Shown piece after piece: positions 38,601-46,086 of a DNA stretch of 64,000 bases (positions within the stretch are counted from its first letter, which is position 1; each line of letters starts with the position of its first letter). The notes beneath the pieces are model-generated. The model was not told the DNA's origin. It did no database searches and saw only the letters and a list, made by a program, of their open reading frames with translations. This DNA comes from Paraburkholderia metrosideri (lineage in GTDB: Bacteria; Pseudomonadota; Gammaproteobacteria; Burkholderiales; Burkholderiaceae): the NCBI RefSeq assembly GCF_904848625.1, contig NZ_CAJHCP010000012.1:124001-188000 (forward strand). Direction: 5' to 3'. The position numbers and the translations under genes are program-made.

Positions 38601-40524
38601 TGGTGATCTGCCGCTCCGCACCGGCAGCGCCGACCGACACAGCATCCTCACGGTCCGCCAGCGAGTTCGAACCCAGTGCAACCGAGTTGTTCGCCGATGC
38701 AACGGACCCACCGCCGATCGAGACCGAGTCATCGCCCGCAGCCGACGAATCAGGCTGGTTCGAGTTCGCCGCGAAATAGTTTGCGCCACGCTCGAGGAAC
38801 GCACCGACAGCGTAATTCACGTTGTCCGTCAGGTTGGCGAGGTTGGCATTCGTCTCGTACAGTTGCCCGCCGGTGACTGCGTCGGTGCTATTGGCCGACG
38901 AGATGTCGCCGGCTGCCACGTTGATGATCTGACGCTCTGCCCCACGTGCACCAACCGACACCGCGTTTTCGCGATCGGCCAGCGAACCCGAACCCAGCGC
39001 GACCGAGTTGTCTGCCGTTGCGACCGAGCCGCCGCCGATCGCCACCGTCTCATTGCCTTCCGCCGACGAATCGAGTTCATTCGAGTTGGCCGAGAAGTAG
39101 TTAGCACCCCGCATCAGGAAGCTGCCGACAGCGTAGTTCACCGAGTCCGAGAGTGCGGCCAGGTCTTCATTCGTCTGGAACAACTGCGCACCCGTGACTG
39201 CGTCGCTGCTCGCAAAAGAGACGTCGCCCTTCGCCACATTGGTCAGCGAGACCGGCTTCGTGCCTTCCACGCCGCCGAGTGTGACCTTGTCGCGGTCGGT
39301 AGAATCGTAGCCCACCACGAGCGGCGAGCCAGCCAGCCCGTTCTTCACGAGGTCGTTGACCGTGCTCTTCACGCCGTCGAGGTCGTCCGACACACTCGCG
39401 ACGTTATCCGCCACGCCCGCCACTTTCTGGTTCGTCTCGTACAGCTGCCCGCCGTTGACAGCGTCGGTACTCCATTCGGACGACGCGTCGCCAGTCTTCA
39501 CATTCGTGATCCTGGTGCCGTTCGTGCCCTTCAGCGTAATCATGTCCGCTGCCGGGCTGTCATAGCCGACGGGGTTATCGGCGATGATGCCGTTACCCGT
39601 ACCGTTGACGCTCGCGATGGCGGCGTTCAGCTGATCGACGTTGACCGCGTCCGTACCGGCTGCGCCGGCAGTGACGTTGGTGATCTGTCTCGTGTACTGC
39701 GACTTGCCGTCTGCCGACAGGTAGCCCACCGACACGGAGTCGCTACGGCTTGCCACCGAGTTCGCGCCGAGTGCCACCGAATTGGTGACCAACGCGCGGG
39801 CGTTCGCGCCGAACGCTACCGAATTGGCACCGGTCGCTTTCGCGAATGCACCGGTCGCCACCGAGTTGGCACCCGTAGCCGCTGCGTCGGAAGACGGATC
39901 GGCCGAAGACGAGTTCGCCTTGAAATATCGGGTGTACTCATAAAGCTGGCCGCCGTTGACCGCGTCGCCGCTTCCGGACGTTACGCTGCCAGCCTGCAGA
40001 TTGCCGATCTTGTAGCCATTCATGTTGACCTGGCCGATCATCGAAATGCCGCCCGAGCCTTGAATCAGGATCCGGCCGTCCGAATAACCGGCGACGCGAG
40101 CCGAAATCGAGCCGCTGTCGTAGCCCTCGGCACCCACAGGGTTACTCGAGTTGTTCAGCGAAAACGACAGGTTGCCGTTGGAGTCCGGAGCACAGTAAAC
40201 GGCGCCGATAGCGTACCCCGCCGACCCGTAGGCAGACCCGAGCACGGTTGACGAACCGATCGGCGCCGCACACAACTCGAGACCGCCTGCACCCGGCCTG
40301 ACCTGTGCCGCTGCCGAACCCGGCAACATCACCGCGCCGAGAGCCATGGCAATCGGGACGAAAGCAGCCTTGAGCGGAGTGGCCGGCCGGCTCGTCATGT
40401 CATTGCCCGACACGATCTCACGCGAGGAGATCGTCCCCGCACCACCGCCCGTTCGGGCGGTTTCGGGTGCAGCCACCCAGGTTCCGGATACGTCGTTCCA
40501 GATGCTGATATACGACTTGTTCAT
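32644..40524 (-). CDS. giant trimeric autotransporter adhesin (YadA/Hia type)
   Basis: A 2626-residue surface adhesin. The start MNKSYISIWNDVSGTWVAAPE is an extended signal peptide region, which fixes the start; AGGGA lies upstream. The signal peptide ends near GSAAAQ. A very long passenger follows, built from YadA-like head repeats (SVAIGxxAxAxxxNSVALGxxSxA) and neck/stalk motifs (TDAVNxxQL, DAVTGGQL, VTLGG). The C-terminal trimeric beta-barrel anchor ends GLGVSRWNEKGTINYNLGVSS...GIGIVLGN. It is a type Vc secreted fibre, probably over 100 nm. An OmpA lipoprotein gene follows, and an NarL-type regulator with a kinase-like protein is nearby. Confidence 0.96.
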   Translation of the reverse strand: MNKSYISIWNDVSGTWVAAPETARTGGGAGTISSREIVSGNDMTSRPATPLKAAFVPIAMALGAVMLPGSAAAQVRPGAGGLELCAAPIGSSTVLGSAYGSAGYAIGAVYCAPDSNGNLSFSLNNSSNPVGAEGYDSGSISARVAGYSDGRILIQGSGGISMIGQVNMNGYKIGNLQAGSVTSGSGDAVNGGQLYEYTRYFKANSSSADPSSDAAATGANSVATGAFAKATGANSVAFGANARALVTNSVALGANSVASRSDSVSVGYLSADGKSQYTRQITNVTAGAAGTDAVNVDQLNAAIASVNGTGNGIIADNPVGYDSPAADMITLKGTNGTRITNVKTGDASSEWSTDAVNGGQLYETNQKVAGVADNVASVSDDLDGVKSTVNDLVKNGLAGSPLVVGYDSTDRDKVTLGGVEGTKPVSLTNVAKGDVSFASSDAVTGAQLFQTNEDLAALSDSVNYAVGSFLMRGANYFSANSNELDSSAEGNETVAIGGGSVATADNSVALGSGSLADRENAVSVGARGAERQIINVAAGDISSANSTDAVTGGQLYETNANLANLTDNVNYAVGAFLERGANYFAANSNQPDSSAAGDDSVSIGGGSVASANNSVALGSNSLADREDAVSVGAAGAERQITNVAGATQDTDAVNLAQLKRAISNASIGSGPGAVNAVAYDSDAHDSLTLGDLDASAPVALKNVAAGKVGAGSTDAVNGGQLYNTADSMAKALGGGSTVNPDGTVSAPGYTVSGTTYDNMGDALSAINGAAGDLVGAAKYVKVVSTLNAALASGDESVAVGGGARATNTRTLAIGTGATAAFENSTAIGVNATTDAANTVSFGSRGAEMRLTHIADGIDPNDAVTMAQLDALQVQLAGVQPSSGVKSMLAGAAAPVTSYMAVSSQVTGGSNTSASDDLNAMAIGPVATAIGENALSVGARSAASSNNSTAVGAGAGALSLNSTAIGASATVQALSDNSVSIGYNTRASAFNTLALGANAGAASAGSVAIGYGAFAGQAGTNGLALGSNTSVSAVNGVAIGYAALADRANAVSVGNKSRQSQIINMAAGTAGTDAVNVNQLSSLADAIGGGAGVNPDGTIRKPSFTVGSQTFSDVGAAIAASVAEGSASAVQYDNPEHTRLTLGGTDASEPVTLANVADGVADNDAVNVGQLKQMGMGVDADGNVTNSFVAYDDTSLGAITLKGADGTKISNLKAGDLTATSQDAVTGGQLFETNANVANVAADLADAKGEVANVTNTINNIVTDGAGIKYFHANSTLDDSTATGANAVAIGAAANASADDAVALGSNSVADRANTVSVGALGAERQIVNVASGTKGTDAVNLSQLQALGANVDENGAVTNSFVAYDNPEKSALTLGGLGANTPVLLTNLDKGKVAESSSDAVTGGQLYNTANSIADALGGGAAVADGTLSKPSYVVSGTTYGSVGSALDAVDSQIGQIGSALGTVGDQINQINTNFSTNLKYVKVVSESGSALASGVESVAIGGNAMASGDHALAIGAGANATFLNSVAIGVNSIADGDNTVSVGSRGAEKRITHVADGIDPNDVVTMSQLDALQAQLSGAAPTSGVKSMMQSASAVTGFIAVSSKVTGGSNTTASDDLNAMAIGPVASAIGENALAIGGRAGAGSNNSTAVGAGAGALSVNSTAIGASASVQALSDNSVSIGYNTRAAALNTLALGAYSGTSAAGGVSIGYNAFVGQSASNGLALGSNTSVSAANGVAIGYAAVADRANAVSVGNKSRQSQIINVAVGTENTDAVNLGQVRDMLGSLSGSGSLDGVSYDTAAHDVLTLGGTTNPTPAVKLRNVAAGAVGSTSTDAVNGSQLYNTASSVAAALGGDATVGADGKVSKPTYTVGGKTYSDIGSALVAAADGNGGAASPEAVNYDTPAHDKLTLGTASKPVTLSNVAAGVAGNDAVNVDQLKAMGATVDGSGKVSNAFVAYDDTTKGKVTLGGIGASVPVTLTNVAAGQVSGSSKDAINGSQLYNTASSVAAALGGDATVGADGKVSKPTYTVGGKTFSDIGAALVAAADGNGSGGGSSPEAVNYDTPAHDKLTLGTASKPVTLSNVADGVASNDAVNVQQLKAMGANIGSDGKVSNAFVAYDDASKGQVTFGGAGASMPVILTNVAQGQITSGSRDAINGSQLYNAMASAADAMGGNSKVTADGKLTAPAYTLDGQTFTGVNSALDALNAKIGTDGDVNGVVYDTSEHDKLTLGGSNATKPVTLANVADATADDEAVNLKQLKAAGLSFDSDGNATNPLVSYDDAGRRTLTFGNGVDPTQLKNVAAGSALTDAVNVGQMQNYVSDYVDQHGGGSGSGNGNGNGNGGTANGVAYDDASKSSVTLGGGDATGPVKLSNLADGDTASDAVTYGQFSSLQDRVNNIANGDLGESGAYVNIGTPSGTDGGVAAVASGADSIALGNGAKATGVESIAIGKNAVTAGDNAVAMGSGASAQGANSVALGNGATAPNVNSVALGAGSTTDRDNSVSVGTADLQRQLTNVANGTQATDAVNLGQLQQSMGNMNAQINNVDRSAAKGIASASALNVVTPYLPGRTTLNAGIANYRGFQAVGLGVSRWNEKGTINYNLGVSSSGGNSTIVRAGIGIVLGN
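34240..35040 (-). repeat. tandem duplication (477-bp period) in the autotransporter stalk
   Basis: Two adjacent near-identical 159-codon units containing NTASSVAAALGGDATVGADG and the phrase DTPAHDKLTLG. For example, the segment starting at 34441 recurs at 34918. They probably arose by recent tandem duplication and are prone to recombination. Confidence 0.85.
35180..35780 (-). repeat. large head-domain repeat, copy B (pairs with 37290-37885)
   Basis: About 200 codons, from GVKSMMQSASAV to RQSQIINVAVGT. They match a segment about 2.1 kb upstream in the same gene (GVKSMLAGAAAPV to RQSQIINMAAGT) with mostly conservative changes. Confidence 0.85.
37290..37885 (-). repeat. large head-domain repeat, copy A (pairs with 35180-35780)
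   Basis: The upstream partner of the long head-domain duplication. It carries the same order of SVSIGYNTRA, GLALGSNTSVSA and GVAIGYAALADRANAVSVG motifs. Confidence 0.85.
38640..39120 (-). repeat. tandem duplication (321-bp period) near the autotransporter N-terminus
   Basis: Two 107-codon units, each with RGANYFxANSNxxDSSAxG and SVALGSxSLADREnAVSVGA. The matching sequence at 38675 recurs at 38996. Confidence 0.8.
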
Positions 40525-41171
40525 AAATTCCCTAAATAGAGGGCAAGCCCCGCTTGCAGTTCGATTTGAGAAATCGTGCGCACACGCTTCCCGCAAAAAA
40601 AACTGGCCGGCACCTAAAGGCTCGACCCAAAGTTTTTCACGCGTCGCAAATCTAACTGCCGGCTTTATCCCTAAACATCAGGGAATGCGGAAACCATGTA
40701 GGAAATGTCCGAACAATCGCCTGAGAAATCGTAGTCACGGGCTTTTACCGTGCCCAGCTTGGATTTGAGCGAATTCGTTAATCAGGTGAACTTTGCGCCA
40801 ATTCCTGATTACCGTCGCCTGTTTGCAACAGAATTGCGTTGACGGAAACGAGGAAACTCGTGATAGAAGGTAAATGACTGATGGTCGGCGGATGCGGCCC
40901 GACAGCACCGGCGCTTACGTGCGCTCTCTTTTGCCCCTGCTTTAATTTCGCACCGCTCTTTTAACTCTGATAAGCGTGAGGAATTACGCCGTAGAGATTC
41001 GGACGTTTCCGTCGTTTGTAAGATAGATCCATTTCTATACTTCGCATCGACACTGTTGCTCGTGCGTTTTAGCAAGATTTTTTAAATTCCTATTTTTTGT
41101 CAAAACGTGACAAAACTGCACAGTTGTGTCCAGCAACCAATCTCTTACGTATTAGTTATCCAACAGAGCTT
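40525..41171. promoter_or_regulatory. long divergent control region between autotransporter and Flp pilin
   Basis: A 647-bp AT-richer region with no supported gene. It should hold both divergent promoters. Three TAxGA-type half-site pairs stand out: TAGGAAATGTCC (40699-40710), TAGAGATTCGGA (40992-41003) and TAAGATAGATCC (41019-41030). They loosely resemble binding sites of RcsB/NarL-family regulators. A short dyad CACGG-N7-CCGTG is near 40736-40752. Confidence 0.55.
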
Positions 41172-41462
41172 ATGAAAATTTCACAAATTCGGCGCAAAAA
41201 TAAGCAACTCGGTCAGGGCATGACGGAATACATCATTATCGTCGCGCTAATTGCCGTGTCCGCTATCGGTGTGTATTCGCTATTTGGTCAAACGCTGCGG
41301 AATCAGACTGCGGGTCTGGCCAAAGAAATGTCCGGTCAGGACGCCGCAACGAACATCTCGACGGCGCAAACCAACGCGACCAACGCAACGGACAACGCGA
41401 ACAAGACAAAGAACATGGGTACGTATAACGACAGCAACAACGTCGGCGGCGGTGGCAATTAA
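41172..41462 (+). CDS. Flp-type pilin-like protein
   Basis: A 96-residue type IVb prepilin. A short basic leader (MKISQIRRKNKQLG) is followed by a predicted cleavage point before QGMTEYIII, with Glu at +5 and the Flp-typical adjacent Tyr. A 20-residue hydrophobic helix comes next, then a polar Asn/Thr-rich tail ending in glycines. It is the first gene of the Tad operon, as usual for the major pilin, but the polar tail is longer than in classical Flp. The start was chosen at the ATG matching a prepilin leader. Confidence 0.85.
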   Translation: MKISQIRRKNKQLGQGMTEYIIIVALIAVSAIGVYSLFGQTLRNQTAGLAKEMSGQDAATNISTAQTNATNATDNANKTKNMGTYNDSNNVGGGGN

Positions 41463-41489
41463 GCTTCTCAACGTATCGCCATATCCATC

Positions 41490-43130
41490 ATGAACCGCTC
41501 TGCCCGCAAGGGCAGGGCCAGGGTCGCCAGCGCTAGCGGGCAGGCGCTGGTCCCTGCACTGATGTTTCTTCTGGTTGGCTGCATAGGCCTCTATGTAGCG
41601 TTCAATTCCTTCCAGATGAGCAGCGCGAAGATCAAGCTTCAGAACACGGCCGACGCAGCTGCCTACAGCGCGGCCGTGCTGCAGGCGCGCGACTACAACT
41701 TCTCCGCCTATACGAACCGCGCGATGGTCGCCAATCAGGTCACGGCTGCCCAGGTGGTCGCGCTGAAGTCATGGATCGACGAACTCGACACCACTTACTC
41801 ACCACCGGACCCCGATCCAAAAACTTCGCTCGAACTCGACAGGACGGTCAACGATTTCGCCGACAACCCGGCGCTGTGGACCGCCCCCAAACAGATCGGC
41901 AAGGCCGACATCGCGCCCGTGCGCGCAGCTTTAGATGCATTGCTGCCCACCGTGGCACGCAACATTGGCACATTGAACCGCGAACTGAGCGTGGCGCAGG
42001 CCAACTATCACGCGCAAATGATCACCGTCGTGCCCGATACGGCGGACGCCGTTGCGCAGATCAACCAGCCTGACACGCACGTGACGAGCGGCTATTTCAC
42101 TGGCCCTCGCAATGCGGCTCAACTCGCAGCATGGGCCTCGTACACGGCGACTATCATTCCGAGCGCTCCGCCCCCTCCCGACGTCGTGGTTGCCCGAGAC
42201 AACTTCGCCGACGTGGTGACGTCCCCGGGACCTGATGCAAGCACGTGTCCGCAAACCACCGGGCCGGATAGTCTCGACTGTTTCGTCAAGAATCGCGCGT
42301 CAATACGCAGTGTCGCGCCCAATTTCCAGCAACTGAACTCCACCGCCGACAAGATATGCGGTCCCAATAGCACGTTCACCATCACCGTGACGCACGACGG
42401 CGGCACGCAGCTTCGTAACGACAAAGCAGGCTGGCAATCCATCGACGCGAGTACCGCGCACCTGAAAGTCAGTTGTCTCGGACCGATCGAAGCGATTGCC
42501 GGCTATGGCGGCAGCAGCAACGGAAACATCACGAGTTTCATGAGCCGGCCGCCGTTTGCAGCATGGCAGGACTGGCAAGGCTACGGCGGCTGTTACAACT
42601 TCGGCTACCGGGCAAGCAGACCTCCCGGCCTCGGCCAGGATGTTCCGCTCAATCCCGGCCAGGGGGTGCCCGACGCAATGGCGAAAGCATTCTCGGTCGG
42701 CCCCGGCAATTCGCTCGATCCGCTGAACGGAGGATTGCTGCCTTATCAGGAAGTGGACGGCGTCCAGTTCGGTAACCGCGCGCCACGCATCACGATTGAA
42801 GTGACACGCAACGTCGACTCGCTGGTGAAAACCGAGCGCCTGAAGGGCGGTGGCCGGCTGCAGATCGACAACAACGGCGCGGGGGGCGTCATGCGCGCAT
42901 TGTCGAGCGCGAGCGCCTACTTCGTGCGCCCGGATGAAACCGGGTCGAACAGTTCGATGTTAGGCAGGCTAATGAACGCCGACCAATGGGCTCGCGCCGA
43001 TCATAAGACCGAATATCCGAACCTGTTCAGCCCGTATTGGCAGGCTTCCCTCGCACCCGTCAGTACCGATGAGCGTACGGCCGCCTGGGCAGGCCAGATT
43101 CCCGCCGCCTCGGAGGTAGCCGCGCAATGA
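41490..43130 (+). CDS. TadG-like pilus-assembly protein
   Basis: A 546-residue protein with a basic leader. A GQALVPALMFLLVGCIGLYVAFNSFQ membrane helix follows, then the KIKLQNTADAAAYSAAVLQARDYN segment typical of the putative Flp/TadG N-terminal domain. The rest is a large extracytoplasmic domain without a recognised fold; several Cys could form disulfides. It overlaps the next gene by an ATGA junction. No von Willebrand domain is evident, which sets it apart from classical TadG. Confidence 0.8.
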   Translation: MNRSARKGRARVASASGQALVPALMFLLVGCIGLYVAFNSFQMSSAKIKLQNTADAAAYSAAVLQARDYNFSAYTNRAMVANQVTAAQVVALKSWIDELDTTYSPPDPDPKTSLELDRTVNDFADNPALWTAPKQIGKADIAPVRAALDALLPTVARNIGTLNRELSVAQANYHAQMITVVPDTADAVAQINQPDTHVTSGYFTGPRNAAQLAAWASYTATIIPSAPPPPDVVVARDNFADVVTSPGPDASTCPQTTGPDSLDCFVKNRASIRSVAPNFQQLNSTADKICGPNSTFTITVTHDGGTQLRNDKAGWQSIDASTAHLKVSCLGPIEAIAGYGGSSNGNITSFMSRPPFAAWQDWQGYGGCYNFGYRASRPPGLGQDVPLNPGQGVPDAMAKAFSVGPGNSLDPLNGGLLPYQEVDGVQFGNRAPRITIEVTRNVDSLVKTERLKGGGRLQIDNNGAGGVMRALSSASAYFVRPDETGSNSSMLGRLMNADQWARADHKTEYPNLFSPYWQASLAPVSTDERTAAWAGQIPAASEVAAQ

Positions 43131-44011
43131 AACCAGTCCGCGTAAAAGCCGGCACGCAAGCCGGCCAGGCGATGGTGGAATTCGTCGTCGCCATGACTGC
43201 GGTCATGGGCGTTCTGCTGCTCGCCATCGTCATGCTCGGCAAGTTCAACGACGTGCGTAACCGCGCGCTGATGAGCTCGCGCTACGTCGCGTGGGAACGC
43301 ACGGTGTGGACCGACGGCGACATCAATAAAGCGCTCGCCAGCGACTCCGGCACGACCGAGGGCTGGTCGCGTGCATACGGCGACTCGGCGTTGTCCGTCA
43401 GCAAAACCGATGCCGAACTAAAAGATGAAGTGATGCAACGTGTGATTGTCAGCGACCGCGCGCTTCTGTCATCGGGCGATCGTAAAGACACCCAGCTTGC
43501 GGCCGTTCTGCCGGCCATGTGGAAAGACCACGGCGGCAATCCTTTGTTGGCGTCCGAAGCGGCCGTCACCGTGGGAACCGCTTCGAGCGCCGATCCCGAC
43601 AGCAGTAACGACATGGGCGCCCTCGCCAGATGGTCCATTCCAACTGTCGACGTGGCGCCGTTCAAGACCCGGCTGAACCTGCCAACCCGCACGCTCCAAT
43701 CGGGCTCCGTCAGCATTTCGGTCGGCCAGAACAACGAAGTACTCAAGCGACTCTGGCCCAAGGACAACTTACTGCCCGCATTCGGCGGCCTCACCTTTTC
43801 GGATACAAACGTGCTGATGACCAACACCTGGATGCCGGACGGTTCCGCTCGCAACAAGGCGCTGTTTAGCCAGGCCGTGGGCGCCGCCAACGCGACGGTG
43901 GTGCCGTCCGACCGATATCTCGGGATGAAAAAGTACGCCCCCGAAATTTCAACGCTCGAATTCGGCCGTGTGCGGCAAGACGTTGTACCACCCAACCGTT
44001 TGAGCCAATGA
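43127..44011 (+). CDS. TadE-like pseudopilin
   Basis: A 294-residue protein with prepilin-like start AGQAMVEFVVAMTAVMGVLLLAIVM (Glu at +5 after the Gly). A periplasmic domain begins NRALMSSRYVAWERTVW, a pattern seen in TadE-like proteins of Burkholderiales. It is joined by ATGA overlaps to both neighbours, indicating tight translational coupling. Confidence 0.75.
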   Translation: MKPVRVKAGTQAGQAMVEFVVAMTAVMGVLLLAIVMLGKFNDVRNRALMSSRYVAWERTVWTDGDINKALASDSGTTEGWSRAYGDSALSVSKTDAELKDEVMQRVIVSDRALLSSGDRKDTQLAAVLPAMWKDHGGNPLLASEAAVTVGTASSADPDSSNDMGALARWSIPTVDVAPFKTRLNLPTRTLQSGSVSISVGQNNEVLKRLWPKDNLLPAFGGLTFSDTNVLMTNTWMPDGSARNKALFSQAVGAANATVVPSDRYLGMKKYAPEISTLEFGRVRQDVVPPNRLSQ

Positions 44012-44724
44012 AACATCTCCATCATCTGACGCGCGCTGTCTGTCTTGCTGGTGCATTGGTCGGCGGCACTGGTCTGGCAGTGGCCGGCAGCGCATGCAAC
44101 AGAGTGCCAGTGTCGCCACACAGCAGCGAGGCTATTGGTCGCGACATGATCGTGAACGGGGTGCCCACGTCGCTAGTCGGTATGCAGTTCGCCGGCACGA
44201 CCAACGACGTGTCGAATGCTTTCCGGGAATTCTGGACCCGCGAGGACGTGCCCGCGAAAGGAAGAGCCGATTCATCAGGAATGCTGCTCAGCGCCCTGGA
44301 TGGCGGCTGCCTCTATGTGCTCAGCATCCCGCGTCAACAGAATGCGGCCTACACACGCGGACTCATGAGTGTGATCCAACTCGGCACTGGCGAGGCCGAT
44401 CACCGCATTCCAGCGTCCAGTATTCCGCTGCCGGAAGACAGCAAGGTTCTGTCGGACGTGGAAAGCCGCGACCCGGGCCAAACAGGACGCACATGGCTGC
44501 TCGATATGCCAGGGGAGCCGCGATGGAACGCGCAGCGTTACCGCAACAGCCTCGCCGCGCGAGGGTGGGTAAGCGTCGGCCATCAGCCGGACTACCAGTC
44601 CACGGGTAGCACGATTCAAGGCGCCGCGTTTGCCATGCAGCACGGCAGCGACAACCTCGATGTGAGTTTTTCGGGTCGCGGCGACGCGACCGTCGCGACC
44701 ATTCATGCAACCAGGAGCCGTTGA
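44008..44724 (+). CDS. unrecognised exported protein of the Tad operon
   Basis: A 238-residue protein with signal peptide MKHLHHLTRAVCLAGALVGGTGLAVAG. The mature part has three Cys (two near the start and one in GGCLYVLS) and no domain I recognise. It begins inside the end of the TadE-like gene (ATGA) and ends 1 bp before the second pilin-like gene. A periplasmic assembly or minor structural role is inferred from context only. Confidence 0.75.
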   Translation: MKHLHHLTRAVCLAGALVGGTGLAVAGSACNRVPVSPHSSEAIGRDMIVNGVPTSLVGMQFAGTTNDVSNAFREFWTREDVPAKGRADSSGMLLSALDGGCLYVLSIPRQQNAAYTRGLMSVIQLGTGEADHRIPASSIPLPEDSKVLSDVESRDPGQTGRTWLLDMPGEPRWNAQRYRNSLAARGWVSVGHQPDYQSTGSTIQGAAFAMQHGSDNLDVSFSGRGDATVATIHATRSR

Positions 44725-44725
44725 G

Positions 44726-44932
44726 ATGCAGCACCCTGGACGTTTCCGTTTATCCGCAACACGCCTTCAGCGGCAGCGTGGCCAAGCTTATGCGGAGTAC
44801 CTCGTCGTCACCACGGCACTGATCGGCATTCTGCTGCTGGCCGCCGGTGACGACATTGCGCCGCTCGTCGCGCTCACCTCCGGCTTGAAGTCGTTTTTTA
44901 GCGCTTACAGCTTCACCCTCTCGCTTCCCTGA
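44726..44932 (+). CDS. second small Flp-like pilin
   Basis: A 68-residue protein. A basic leader ends QRQRG, followed by QAYAEYLVVTTALIGILLLAAG, which matches the Flp cleavage pattern (Glu at +5, then Tyr). A short amphipathic tail follows. AGGAG lies 8 nt before the chosen ATG. Its size is closer to classical Flp than the first pilin, so either could be the major subunit. Confidence 0.8.
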   Translation: MQHPGRFRLSATRLQRQRGQAYAEYLVVTTALIGILLLAAGDDIAPLVALTSGLKSFFSAYSFTLSLP

Positions 44933-44951
44933 CCGTCAGCGGTCGAAAGTC

Positions 44952-46079
44952 ATGCTTAAGAAAATCAACCTCCGCTCGTTATTCACGAACTCATGGGTAT
45001 TGCTATTCCTCGCTATTGTGGTGGCGGGCGGTCTCACGTTTCTTCTCTACAAGTACCTGAACGACCGCGAGAGCAAGCTCAAGGCCGACATCACAGCACG
45101 GAGCACCCGTAGTGGCGTCCAGGTCGTCGTACCGTCAAGCGACGCGCCTGTCGGCACGCCGTTGTCGAGCAGCGTGTTCGTCGCGCGTGAGATCCCGACC
45201 GACATGGTCTATGACGACATGATTCGTCCCGAGGATTTTCCGAAATACCGCGCTTCGCATCTCGTCAAACCGTTGCGCCGCGGCCTGCCATTACGTGCCG
45301 CCGACGTCGACGCACTAAGCGGCCGCGACTTTTCGGACATGCTGCCACCGGGACAACGCGCGCTGACGGTGGAAATCGACACGGTCAACTCGACGGCGCT
45401 GCTGCTGCGCCCCGGCAATCGGGTCGATCTGTACTGGCTCGGCAAGACATTCCACGAAGACCGCGCGTCTGACGACAGAAAAGTCGCGCAACTGCTGATG
45501 CCCGACGTGCTGGTCCTCGCGACCGGCCAGGATCTGCGTCCGCGCGACGCGGGCGAAGCCGGGCAGCAGGATCAAACGAACCCGAACAGCAGCGCGATGA
45601 GCCGGCAGCAAGGCGTCGGCTACAGCACAGTCACGCTGCAAGTGCCGGTAGAGGACGTGGCACGTATCGCGCTCGCGCAGAAGATTGGCGGCTTGCGCCT
45701 CATTTTGCGCAATTCCGGCGACAAGGGCAGCGAAGGGCCATCGCTCGTGCAGGAAAACGACGTGTTCATGGACCCCGCTCAAGGCTCAACGACATCCACC
45801 ACGAATAGCACGGCTCCGTCACGCCAGGTGGTCGAACTCATTACAGGCGGCGGTGCGAATAACACGAGTCTGATCGTCAGCCCGGCCACATCGTCAACGT
45901 CTGCCCAAAACGCGCCAGCCGCCGGACAAGCTTCGGCCAACCCATTTCCGGGCGCAGCCGCTTCGCCACAGACTCAGCCGCAGCCGCAGCCGCAGCCGAG
46001 TCTCTATGAGCAGGCCAACGCCATCGCCCAACAATTGCAGAACGCCGTCGCGCCGAGCACGTCGCCGCAACTACAGTAG
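44952..46079 (+). CDS. cpaB: CpaB/RcpC-type pilus assembly protein
   Basis: A 375-residue inner-membrane-anchored periplasmic protein. An N-terminal helix (about 13-33) is followed by a SAF-like domain (VVVPSSDAPVGTPLSSSVFVAREIP) and the RcpC signature RALTVEIDTVNSTALLLRPGNRVDLYW. The C-terminal tail is Pro/Gln/Ala-rich. CpaB proteins stabilise or gate the secretin that follows directly. Confidence 0.92.
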   Translation: MLKKINLRSLFTNSWVLLFLAIVVAGGLTFLLYKYLNDRESKLKADITARSTRSGVQVVVPSSDAPVGTPLSSSVFVAREIPTDMVYDDMIRPEDFPKYRASHLVKPLRRGLPLRAADVDALSGRDFSDMLPPGQRALTVEIDTVNSTALLLRPGNRVDLYWLGKTFHEDRASDDRKVAQLLMPDVLVLATGQDLRPRDAGEAGQQDQTNPNSSAMSRQQGVGYSTVTLQVPVEDVARIALAQKIGGLRLILRNSGDKGSEGPSLVQENDVFMDPAQGSTTSTTNSTAPSRQVVELITGGGANNTSLIVSPATSSTSAQNAPAAGQASANPFPGAAASPQTQPQPQPQPSLYEQANAIAQQLQNAVAPSTSPQLQ

Positions 46080-46086
46080 CGAGTCC

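Noticed and set aside
32644..40524. Dense short repeats considered as a CRISPR array or satellite
   Set aside because: The repeats are in-frame codons of trimeric autotransporter head and neck motifs, with no uniform repeat-spacer pattern.
40809..41075. An 88-codon minus-strand frame in the adhesin-pilin intergenic region
   Set aside because: TTG start, no ribosome-binding site, highly basic composition and no family resemblance; the region is better explained as a control region.
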